DNA of 8,638 nucleotides from NCBI GenBank assembly GCA_030641535.1, contig DAOWHG010000073.1:1-8638 (forward strand), written 5' to 3'. Shown here piece by piece: positions 1-5,801 of the stretch. A program made the position numbers and the translations under genes. The stretch's first letter is position 1. Each line of letters opens with the position of its first letter. The DNA is from Mycoplasmatota bacterium. GTDB taxonomy: Bacteria > Bacillota_I > Bacilli_A > Izemoplasmatales > Izemoplasmataceae. The notes beneath the pieces were generated by a model. It was not told where the DNA came from. It was given only the letters and a program-made list of their open reading frames with translations, and ran no database searches.

Positions 1-1704
1 AGAAAGACTACTGTTGAACCATCCACGGTATTGATCGCTTCCTTCTAAATATAGATCACTTGGCTCAGGAAGATTATAATCCATCATATCACCATTATGA
101 TATTTACTTGAATCAAACCACACGTCTAAGATATCAGTTTCTTTAGTAAAATTAGAGTTTGGTGATGCTGGATTAGTATAACCAACAGGTAATAATTCTT
201 TAGCTGTGTTAGTGTACCAAGCATTTGAACCTTCTTTTTCAAATATATTTGCTACATGATTAATAACTTCTTTGTCAAGAATCTCAGTACCATCTTCATT
301 ATAGAATACAGGAATTGGAACTCCCCAAGTTCTTTGACGAGAGATACACCAAGCTTGACGATCTTTAACCATGTTTGTCATACGTAATTCTCCCCATTTA
401 GGGTACCAATCTACTTTTTTGATTTCCTTAAGCATATCATCTTTCAAAGACTCAATTGAAGCAAACCATTGCGCAGTTGCACGGAATATTACCGGTTTTT
501 TTGTACGCCAGTCATGTGGATAACTATGTGTAATCCATACCATTTTCAATAGATATCCCAAATCATGAAGATCACTCACAACACTTTTATTACACTCTTC
601 AATAAATTCACCCTCATATTGTCCAGCTTCTGCAGTCATATACCCTTTTGAATCAACTGGGCATAAGATATCAAGACCATATTTCTTTCCAATAATGAAG
701 TCATCTTCCCCGTGTCCTGGAGCAGTATGAACTAACCCTGTTCCGCCTTCAACTGTTACGTGATGTCCTAATACAATAGGACTTATTCTATCGTATAAAG
801 GGTGTTTATAAGTAATTCCTTCTAAAACATCCCCTTTTACTTCTTTCAATACTTCCACATTATTCCACTCTAACATATCAGATAATTCATTGATTAATTC
901 TGTAGCTACTAAATAGTTAACTTTTTTATCTACTTTAATAAATGAATAACGCAATTGATCTCCTACTGCGATTGCTAAGTTAGCAGGAATTGTCCAAGGA
1001 GTAGTTGTCCAGACTAAAAATTGGAAGTCTTCTTCAAAAACACCTTGTTTATTAACAGCATCCATTGCTACATAAATTGAAGGAGATTTTTTATCATGAT
1101 ATTCAATTTCTGCTTCGGCAAGTGCTGTTTCACTTGATGGAGACCAAAAGATTGGTTTTAATCCTTTGAAAATTAATCCTTTAGCTGCCATATCCGCAAA
1201 TATTCTTAATTGAGATGCTTCATATTTAGCTTCTAAAGTAATATAAGGATTATCCCATTCTCCTAGAATTCCTAATCTTTTAAATTGTACTCGTTGTTTA
1301 TCAACTTGTTCAAGTGCGTAACTAGAGCACATTTTTCTAAAGTCTACTTTTTCAATTAAGTTACGATTTACTTTTTTAGTTTTAACTAATGCTGTTTCGA
1401 TAGGAAGACCATGAGTATCCCACCCAGGTACATATCTCGTATAATACCCTTTCATGCTTTTATATCTTAAAACAAAGTCTTTTAAGACCTTATTTAATGC
1501 ATGTCCAATATGGATATCTCCATTTGCGTATGGAGGACCATCATGCAAAACATATTCTTTATTGTTTTTGTTTTTAGCAAGACGTTTGTTGTATAGTTCC
1601 TGGTTATTCCATTCTTCTTGCATAAGTGGCTCATTATTCCCTAAATTTCCTCTCATTGGAAATTTGGTTTTTGGTAATAATAAACTGTCCTTGTAGTCAT
1701 TCAT
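1..1704 (-). CDS. ileS: Isoleucyl-tRNA synthetase, N-terminal 568 residues (cut at window edge)
   Basis: This cytoplasmic class I synthetase charges tRNA-Ile with isoleucine and edits mischarged valine. My translation of the reverse strand stays open from the ATG at 1704 to base 1. It shows the class I HIGH signature at residues 65-68 (within HDGPPYANGDIHIGH), GWDTHGLPIE at 94-103, the editing-domain threonine-rich TTTPWT at 233-238, GTGLVHTAPGHGEDD around 321-335, WCISRQRTWGVP around 452-463, and GSDQYRGWFNSSL at the edge. Bacterial IleRS is usually about 900 or more residues, so the KMSKS loop, anticodon-binding domain and any C-terminal zinc finger lie outside the window. The start is supported by an AAAGGAG ribosome site at 1714-1720, nine bases upstream. 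The gene is preceded by an Ile T-box leader, which independently supports the identity. One small oddity is DVWFDSSKYH where bacterial enzymes commonly have DVWFDSGSSH. Identification is very secure. Confidence 0.97.
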   Translation of the reverse strand, partial: MNDYKDSLLLPKTKFPMRGNLGNNEPLMQEEWNNQELYNKRLAKNKNNKEYVLHDGPPYANGDIHIGHALNKVLKDFVLRYKSMKGYYTRYVPGWDTHGLPIETALVKTKKVNRNLIEKVDFRKMCSSYALEQVDKQRVQFKRLGILGEWDNPYITLEAKYEASQLRIFADMAAKGLIFKGLKPIFWSPSSETALAEAEIEYHDKKSPSIYVAMDAVNKQGVFEEDFQFLVWTTTPWTIPANLAIAVGDQLRYSFIKVDKKVNYLVATELINELSDMLEWNNVEVLKEVKGDVLEGITYKHPLYDRISPIVLGHHVTVEGGTGLVHTAPGHGEDDFIIGKKYGLDILCPVDSKGYMTAEAGQYEGEFIEECNKSVVSDLHDLGYLLKMVWITHSYPHDWRTKKPVIFRATAQWFASIESLKDDMLKEIKKVDWYPKWGELRMTNMVKDRQAWCISRQRTWGVPIPVFYNEDGTEILDKEVINHVANIFEKEGSNAWYTNTAKELLPVGYTNPASPNSNFTKETDILDVWFDSSKYHNGDMMDYNLPEPSDLYLEGSDQYRGWFNSSLS

Positions 1705-1725
1705 TTTACTTCACTCCTTTTATAT

Positions 1726-1753
1726 AAAAAAATCGCCCTTAAAAATAAGGACG
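1726..1753 (-). terminator. T-box attenuator terminator upstream of ileS
   Basis: On the minus strand CGTCCTTA (1753-1746) pairs with TAAGGGCG (1741-1734), with one G-U pair and a four-base loop. A run of seven U (1732-1726) follows. It lies directly after the T-box sequence, and its 5' arm (CGTCCTT) can instead pair with the AAGG of the T-box sequence. The terminator and antiterminator are therefore mutually exclusive, as expected for this riboswitch class. Confidence 0.9.
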
Positions 1754-1957
1754 AATAAGTATCCGCGGTACCACCTTGGTTCTAATTAATTATAATTAGC
1801 TCTCAAATTCGATAACGGTGAATTCCGGAAATTCTTACTTAGTTCAGAATTTCACTCATAGGGGATACATTTAATAATGTTTATCCAAGTTTTCAGCACC
1901 CTTGGTCTCTTTAATAAACGGTTTATTAAATACCTGTCCTAGTCAATGTTTTTTATA
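1726..1957 (-). promoter_or_regulatory. Isoleucine T-box riboswitch leader of ileS
   Basis: This leader RNA senses uncharged tRNA-Ile. The conserved T-box sequence AAGGTGGTACCGCGG is at 1777-1763 and contains the UGGU that pairs with the tRNA acceptor end. Stem I can be folded by eye: TTTAATAA (1930-1923) pairs with TTATTAAA (1877-1870), GTTTAT (1919-1914) with ATAAAC (1884-1879), and CCAAG (1905-1901) with CTTGG (1889-1885). The AGAGA segment and the GGGTGCTGAAAA terminal loop are typical of the class. Below stem I, TGTATCCC carries an AUC isoleucine codon at 1866-1864, the likely specifier. Stem II is GAAATTCT (1853-1846) with AGAATTTC (1835-1828). Stem III is CTAATTA (1799-1793) with TAATTAG (1788-1782). 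This element fills most of the 324-base gap between ylmG and ileS. The transcript start near 1957 is inferred from the promoter. Confidence 0.93.
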
Positions 1958-1963
1958 CTTTAC

Positions 1964-1991
1964 ATTTTAACAGCTTAATTCTAAAAAACAA
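1964..1991 (-). promoter_or_regulatory. Possible sigma-A promoter of the T-box/ileS transcript
   Basis: TTGTTT (1991-1986) and TAAAAT (1969-1964) are separated by 16 bases and lie just upstream of T-box stem I. Neither box is perfect. A second -10 candidate, TATAAA, lies slightly downstream but has no good -35 partner. The T-box must be transcribed from somewhere in this gap or from ylmG read-through, and this is the best candidate. Confidence 0.4.
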
Positions 1992-2028
1992 TACTTTTTA
2001 GAATATTTTCAATAAATATGATAGTTAT

Positions 2029-2286
2029 TTAAAATGTAGCAATCATACGAGCTAAATTATTTAGTCCCCATGAATACAATATAAATCCTAAAATAGGTGT
2101 AAAATCCATCATTCCAAAAACTAGTAATCCTCTAAATATTCGCATATAAGGGTTTGCTAGGTAGTGAATAAGTGAATATAGTTTAGTTTTTCTTAATTCA
2201 GGAATCCAAGAACCTAGTACATAGATAATTAGAATCCAGTAGTATGCTTGTAGTATGTAATAAATTACTGTTAGTGTTAGTGCCAT
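2029..2286 (-). CDS. ylmG: YlmG/YggT-family small membrane protein
   Basis: This 85-residue protein belongs to the YggT family, found beside division genes in Firmicutes and related to plastid YLMG proteins. Its molecular role is poorly defined; links to division-site or membrane organisation come from family knowledge. Two hydrophobic segments are visible, about residues 5-25 and 62-83. The loop between them has the family pattern SWIPE at 26-30, then LANPYMRIFR at 43-52 and DFTPILGF at 61-68. The ATG is preceded by AAGGAG at a good distance, and that site overlaps the last codons of sepF. The gap to sepF is only five bases, so the two are almost certainly co-transcribed and translationally linked. 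The length is normal for the family. No ylmH or divIVA follows; the T-box of ileS does. Confidence 0.9.
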   Translation of the reverse strand: MALTLTVIYYILQAYYWILIIYVLGSWIPELRKTKLYSLIHYLANPYMRIFRGLLVFGMMDFTPILGFILYSWGLNNLARMIATF

Positions 2287-2291
2287 ATTAT

Positions 2292-2579
2292 TTACTCCTT
2301 ATATTCCTCTACAAATTTTCGTAATGATCCATCTTTATAATCAGTTTTTGTTGCGAATAAAAAGATTGTTGGTTGAATTACTTCAATTTCTCCATCAATA
2401 GCATAAATTACTCCACTTAAGAAAGTAATAACTTTATTCGCTTCAATAGGCTCATATTCTTCATAATTAACAATAAGAGGGACTCCTTTTAAAAGCTTAT
2501 TAGCAAGTTTCATTACATCCACTTGTTTTTCCATTGTGATGAACTCTACACGGTCAATTGCTTTTTTGTTTTTAGCCAT
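2292..2579 (-). CDS. sepF: SepF-family division protein, short form without N-terminal membrane helix
   Basis: SepF binds the FtsZ C-terminal tail, bundles FtsZ filaments and helps tether the Z ring to the membrane in Gram-positive bacteria. The conserved core is visible at about residues 17-77, with VDVMKLANKLLKGVPLIVNY, then EANKVITFLSGVIYAIDGEI, then IFLFATK. The protein is only 95 residues, whereas B. subtilis SepF is about 150. The missing part is the N-terminal amphipathic membrane-targeting helix and the flexible linker. An in-frame TAA lies six codons upstream of the ATG, so no longer start exists. A GAGGTG ribosome site precedes the ATG, and the start overlaps the ylmE stop by one base (TAATG), implying coupled translation. 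A charged tail of about 18 residues follows the core. The family call is secure; whether it can bind membranes by itself is doubtful. Confidence 0.9.
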   Translation of the reverse strand: MAKNKKAIDRVEFITMEKQVDVMKLANKLLKGVPLIVNYEEYEPIEANKVITFLSGVIYAIDGEIEVIQPTIFLFATKTDYKDGSLRKFVEEYKE

Positions 2580-3223
2580 TATTGCACCTCTTTCTTAAAT
2601 AATACACTACCAAGTCTTAAATATGTTGCATTATGCTTAAGAGCTATAAGATAGTCATTACTCATCCCGATTGATAAATCTAATAAATCAATATTTAGTT
2701 CTTTTTTGATTAATAATTGTAAATCATTTAACTTTTGAAATTCATTACTAATGATTTCCTCGTCACTTGTAAGTTCAGCCATTCCCATAAGCCCTATAAT
2801 ATTAATTTTATCAAAATTTCTAATTTCTTTTATAAAATCAATTACTTCATCTGGATTAAGCCCATGTTTTGACTCTTCGCTACTAATATTCACTTGAATA
2901 AAACAGTTAAGAGCATCAACTCTTCTTTTTTGAATCTCATTAGCAAGTTTTATTGTATCTAAAGAATGAAGATAATCAATAGAATTAATTATTTTTTTAG
3001 CTTTTTTTGTTTGTAATGTTCCAATTAGATGCCAAGTTATGTCTAAATCAGACAGATTTTCTTGTTTCTCTAATAATATTTCTATACGATTTTCACCAAA
3101 ATGATGAATTCCTGTTTTGTATAGCTCTCTCATTTCATCTGAATTAAAATATTTCGTAGCTGCGACCACTTTTACACTATCATTATTTATATTACTAAGT
3201 ATTTTTTCTGTATAAAATATCAT
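2579..3223 (-). CDS. ylmE: YggS/YlmE-family PLP-binding homeostasis protein
   Basis: Members of this family (YggS in E. coli, PLPHP in animals) bind pyridoxal phosphate on a TIM-barrel fold and help balance vitamin B6 and amino-acid pools. No enzyme activity is established. The likely PLP lysine is K24 in VVAATKYF. Other family blocks are HFGENRIEILLEK (41-53), WHLIGTLQTKK (64-74), FIQVNISSEESKHGL (108-122), IGLMGMA (143-149), SIGMSNDY (184-191) and YLRLGSVLF (201-209). At 214 residues it is slightly shorter than usual, mainly at the N-terminus and after the last strand. The ATG overlaps the TGA of the upstream 51-residue ORF by four bases (ATGA) and has only a weak ribosome site, so translation probably depends on coupling. 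It ends in a one-base overlap with sepF. The ylmE-sepF-ylmG order matches the Firmicute division cluster. Confidence 0.94.
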   Translation of the reverse strand: MIFYTEKILSNINNDSVKVVAATKYFNSDEMRELYKTGIHHFGENRIEILLEKQENLSDLDITWHLIGTLQTKKAKKIINSIDYLHSLDTIKLANEIQKRRVDALNCFIQVNISSEESKHGLNPDEVIDFIKEIRNFDKINIIGLMGMAELTSDEEIISNEFQKLNDLQLLIKKELNIDLLDLSIGMSNDYLIALKHNATYLRLGSVLFKKEVQ

Positions 3224-3375
3224 TTTCTTCTCGAATAAGTATAAATACTAGTCAAAATAAATCCAAACGCAGCTAAAAATATTGCAAATATATCACTAAT
3301 GTCTTTCCAAAATAGAAACATTAATAGAATTGCTAAAATAATACTTAAATAAGAGATAGTATAGACTTTTTTCAT
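3220..3375 (-). CDS. Small two-helix membrane protein, unrecognised
   Basis: I do not recognise this 51-residue protein. It begins MKKVYTISYLSII and ends SIYTYSRRK. Two hydrophobic stretches are visible, about residues 5-23 and 28-46, joined by a short polar turn (WKDISD). Positive residues at both ends suggest a hairpin with both termini in the cytoplasm. It is probably a real gene. An AAAGGTGAT ribosome site sits about five bases before the ATG, and its TGA overlaps the ylmE ATG by four bases, a typical coupled arrangement. The ylmE start has a poor ribosome site of its own, so this ORF may serve partly to deliver ribosomes to ylmE. It occupies the place where ylmD sits in B. subtilis but is far too short to be YlmD. 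A role in division is suggested only by position. Confidence 0.75.
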   Translation of the reverse strand: MKKVYTISYLSIILAILLMFLFWKDISDIFAIFLAAFGFILTSIYTYSRRK

Positions 3376-3399
3376 TTTATCACCTTTTAACTTTAAATT

Positions 3400-3420
3400 A
3401 AAAAAGCACCAGAGGCGCTT
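3400..3420 (-). terminator. Intrinsic terminator overlapping the ftsZ stop codon
   Basis: On the minus strand AAGCGCC (3420-3414) pairs with GGTGCTT (3410-3404) around a three-base loop, with one G-U pair. The U run ends at 3400. The hairpin's first two bases are the last two of the ftsZ TAA. Only 25 bases separate the U run from the next ATG and no clear promoter is visible there, so it is probably leaky and sets the ratio of ftsZ to ylm expression. Confidence 0.8.
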
Positions 3421-4549
3421 ATTTAAATCTTGATTTTAACCAAGATGGAATTGCAGTTTTTGAAGGAGGTTCTTCCTCATTTTCAACAACTTCTTTTCCA
3501 CGCTTTCTTTTCGATTTTTTAGACGGTTCCTCTTCCTTTATTACAGGTGTTTCATCATGAGGTGTACTTCCAATATCGCTAAATTCAACAGGGCGATTTT
3601 CATCAAATCCTGCTGCGATTACTGTAACGATTATCTCATCTTCAATATCTTGATTAATTGTTGTACCATAAATAATATTTATTTCAGTAGAACTTGCTGC
3701 TTGAATAGCTTCAACAGCTTCATTTACTTCCCAAAGTGCAATGTCTACACCACTGGCAATATTTACAACAGCGTCAGTTGCGCCATCGATACTAGCATCT
3801 AATAATGGAGAATGAATAGCTTTTCTTGTTGCTTCAATAGCGCGATTTTCGCCACTAGCAATTCCTATTCCCATTAAGGCAGTACCTTTATCTTTCATAA
3901 CGGTTTTAATGTCAGCAAAATCAACGTTAATTAGTCCGGGCACCGTGATTATTTCAGCAATACCTTGAACTCCTTGACGTAATACATTATCTGCTTCTCT
4001 GAATGCTTCTAACATAGATGTAGATCGGTCAACTACGTATAGTAGACGATCATTTGGAACTACAATTAAAGTATCAACATAAGGTTTTAAAGCATCTAGT
4101 CCTTCTAATGCAGTTGCAACTCTTCTTCTTCCTTCGAAACTAAATGGTTTTGTAACAATACCAATTGTTAAACATCCCATTTCCCTAGAAATTCTTGCAA
4201 TTACCGGTGCTGCACCAGTACCTGTTCCACCACCCATACCTGCAGTAATGAATACCATGTCAGTATCGCTTAATAATTCACGAATTTCATCTTCTGACTC
4301 GATAGCGGCACGTCTTCCTATGTCAGGATCTGCTCCTGCTCCAAGACCTCTAGTTAACATTTTACCAATTTGTATTCTAGAATCAGCCTTAGAAAGTCTT
4401 AATACTTGTGCGTCTGTATTGATAGCTACGAATTCAACACCTTGAACTTCATTTTCAATCATTCTGTTCACTGCGTTTCCTCCACCACCACCAACTCCGA
4501 TTACCTTAATTGAGGGCTTTTGATTAAAATTATCGATTGATTCAAACAT
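3419..4549 (-). CDS. ftsZ: Cell division protein FtsZ
   Basis: FtsZ is the tubulin-like GTPase that polymerises into the Z ring at the division site. Using the start chosen here it has 376 residues. VIGVGGGGGN near residue 20 is the first nucleotide loop, GGGTGTG at 106-112 is the tubulin signature, and NVDFADIK at 208-215 is the T7 loop with the catalytic aspartates. The globular core ends near residue 317. A charged linker follows (about 318-364), with acidic stretches around a basic block, KKSKRKRGK. The C-terminal peptide AIPSWLKSRFK (366-376) is where SepF and other partners dock. An upstream in-frame TTG at 4564 would add five residues, but the GGAGGT ribosome site lies within those codons, seven bases before the ATG at 4549, so the ATG is the true start. 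The gene follows tgt with no ftsA, has its own promoter, and ends in a terminator. Confidence 0.98.
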   Translation of the reverse strand: MFESIDNFNQKPSIKVIGVGGGGGNAVNRMIENEVQGVEFVAINTDAQVLRLSKADSRIQIGKMLTRGLGAGADPDIGRRAAIESEDEIRELLSDTDMVFITAGMGGGTGTGAAPVIARISREMGCLTIGIVTKPFSFEGRRRVATALEGLDALKPYVDTLIVVPNDRLLYVVDRSTSMLEAFREADNVLRQGVQGIAEIITVPGLINVDFADIKTVMKDKGTALMGIGIASGENRAIEATRKAIHSPLLDASIDGATDAVVNIASGVDIALWEVNEAVEAIQAASSTEINIIYGTTINQDIEDEIIVTVIAAGFDENRPVEFSDIGSTPHDETPVIKEEEPSKKSKRKRGKEVVENEEEPPSKTAIPSWLKSRFK

Positions 4550-4579
4550 AGATTTTACCTCCAATTAACTTATTAATTT

Positions 4580-4588
4580 ATTATAGCA
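4580..4588 (-). promoter_or_regulatory. Extended -10 promoter of ftsZ
   Basis: TGCTATAAT (4588-4580) combines a perfect -10 hexamer with an upstream TG, the extended -10 form that can work with a weak -35. The best -35 candidate 17 bases upstream is TTTATT, a poor match. The expected start near 4573 gives a leader of about 24 bases containing the GGAGGT site. No terminator is visible between tgt and this point, so some read-through from tgt is also possible. Confidence 0.65.
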
Positions 4589-4637
4589 TTTTTATAGTAT
4601 AAAATAAACAATATTTTTCTAAAATGGCCTATTAAGT

Positions 4638-5750
4638 TTATTTATAGTATTTTTTGAAAAATTCCTTTTTAAAATCTCCTAAAGAATCATTTAAAATTGC
4701 TTGTCTAATATTTTTTGTGAGTGTTTTTAAAAAATATAAATTATGATAGCTTATCAATCTAGGACCTAGTGTTTCTTGTGCTTTAAAAAGATGTCTCAAA
4801 TAACTCTTTGAGTAAGTTTTACAGACTTTACAATCACACTCAATATCAAGAGGAGATGTATCACTTTCATATACCTTACTTTTAATAGAAATTCTTCCGA
4901 CACTTGTCATTGCCCCACCATGTCTTGCAAGGCGGGTTGGATGAACACAATCAAACATATCCATTCCACGAATTACTCCTTCAATTATATCATCGGGTGT
5001 TCCGACCCCCATTAAATAACGAGGTTTGTCTTTTGGTAAGACATCTTTCAAGTAGTCAAGGACTTCGTACTGTTCCTGCTTTGTCTCTCCAACACTCAAT
5101 CCGCCAATACTATATCCAGGAAAATCCATCTTAATTAGCTCTTTAGCACACATTAACCTTAGATCTTTATAGGGTCCTCCTTGAACAATCCCAAAAAGCG
5201 ATTGGTCAGTAGAATCTCCATGTTCTTTGCTTCCTCGTAAAGCCCATCTAATTGTTCTTTCCACAGACTCTTTCATGTATTCATATGATGAATCAAATGG
5301 AGCACATTCATCAAAACTCATAATGATATCTGCACCTAAATTATGTTGAATTTTGATAGAATCTTCTGGACTCATAAATAATTTTGCTCCAGATTTATGA
5401 TGTCTAAATTCAACACCTTCTTCTGTGATTTTTCTTATGTTAGAAAGACTAAAAACCTGGAATCCTCCACTATCAGTTAAGAGTGCATGACCCCATTTCA
5501 TAAATCCTCTAATTCCACCTTGATCTTTAACAATATTATCACCAGGCTCGAGCCATAAATGATATGTGTTTCCTAAAATAAGTCCATCACTTACTTCTTC
5601 TATTTCCTTATTTTCCAGTGTCTTCACAGTTGCTTTTGTACCCACAGGCATAAAAACAGGTGTTTCGATACTCCCATGCGGAGTATGTAAAATACCAAGT
5701 CTTGCTCCTGTTTGTTTACATTCATGAATTAATTCAAATTTTATTGCCAT
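4638..5750 (-). CDS. tgt: Queuine tRNA-ribosyltransferase (tRNA-guanine transglycosylase)
   Basis: Bacterial TGT swaps guanine-34 in GUN anticodons (Tyr, His, Asn, Asp) for preQ1, a step toward queuosine. With the ATG at 5750 it has 370 residues, normal for the family. LTDSGGFQVFSL carries the first catalytic aspartate (D93). GLSVGE lies at 217-222. GMDMFDCVHPTR contains the nucleophile D267, followed by ARHGGAMTS. The zinc site is visible as C305, C307 and C310, in CDCKVCKTYSKSYLRHL, with H336 in SYHNLYF. A TTG at 5762 would extend the frame by four residues, but the GGTGAT ribosome site overlaps that extension and lies four bases before the ATG. No queA or other queuosine gene is in the window. 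The neighbours are activase-like genes upstream and ftsZ downstream, which suggests no functional link. Confidence 0.97.
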   Translation of the reverse strand: MAIKFELIHECKQTGARLGILHTPHGSIETPVFMPVGTKATVKTLENKEIEEVSDGLILGNTYHLWLEPGDNIVKDQGGIRGFMKWGHALLTDSGGFQVFSLSNIRKITEEGVEFRHHKSGAKLFMSPEDSIKIQHNLGADIIMSFDECAPFDSSYEYMKESVERTIRWALRGSKEHGDSTDQSLFGIVQGGPYKDLRLMCAKELIKMDFPGYSIGGLSVGETKQEQYEVLDYLKDVLPKDKPRYLMGVGTPDDIIEGVIRGMDMFDCVHPTRLARHGGAMTSVGRISIKSKVYESDTSPLDIECDCKVCKTYSKSYLRHLFKAQETLGPRLISYHNLYFLKTLTKNIRQAILNDSLGDFKKEFFKKYYK

Positions 5751-5766
5751 ATTTATCACCAAATTT

Positions 5767-5795
5767 ATTATATATTACAATTTTCTTATTTTCTA
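5767..5795 (-). promoter_or_regulatory. Possible promoter of tgt
   Basis: TAGAAA (5795-5790) and TATAAT (5772-5767) are 17 bases apart in the 51-base gap before tgt. The -10 is perfect and the -35 matches four of six consensus positions. The predicted start would fall close to the ribosome site, leaving a very short leader. The background is very AT-rich, so chance matches are easy. No terminator is seen here either, so tgt may simply be co-transcribed with the genes upstream. Confidence 0.35.
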
Positions 5796-5801
5796 CAATA
5801 T

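Noticed and set aside
1454..1696. Plus-strand 80-residue frame
   Set aside because: It lies entirely over the well-supported ileS 5' region on the other strand and has no ribosome site or family pattern.
1981..2001. Inverted repeat CTAAAAA/TTTTTAG after ylmG as a terminator
   Set aside because: The stem is only seven pairs, almost all A-T, and no separate U run follows, so it is too weak to call. It also overlaps the -35 candidate for the T-box promoter.
3557..3802. Plus-strand cysteine-rich 81-residue frame
   Set aside because: It is antisense to ftsZ; the Cys and Asn richness is what the reverse of Ala/Ile/Val codons gives. There is no independent support.
4248..4445. Plus-strand 65-residue frame
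   Set aside because: It is antisense to the conserved GTPase core of ftsZ and is a shadow frame.
4600..4640. Terminator after tgt
   Set aside because: No hairpin with a U run is visible between the tgt stop and the ftsZ promoter; the GGCC there is only a short palindrome.
4904..5134. Plus-strand 76-residue frame
   Set aside because: It is antisense to the catalytic part of tgt, with no start signals of its own.
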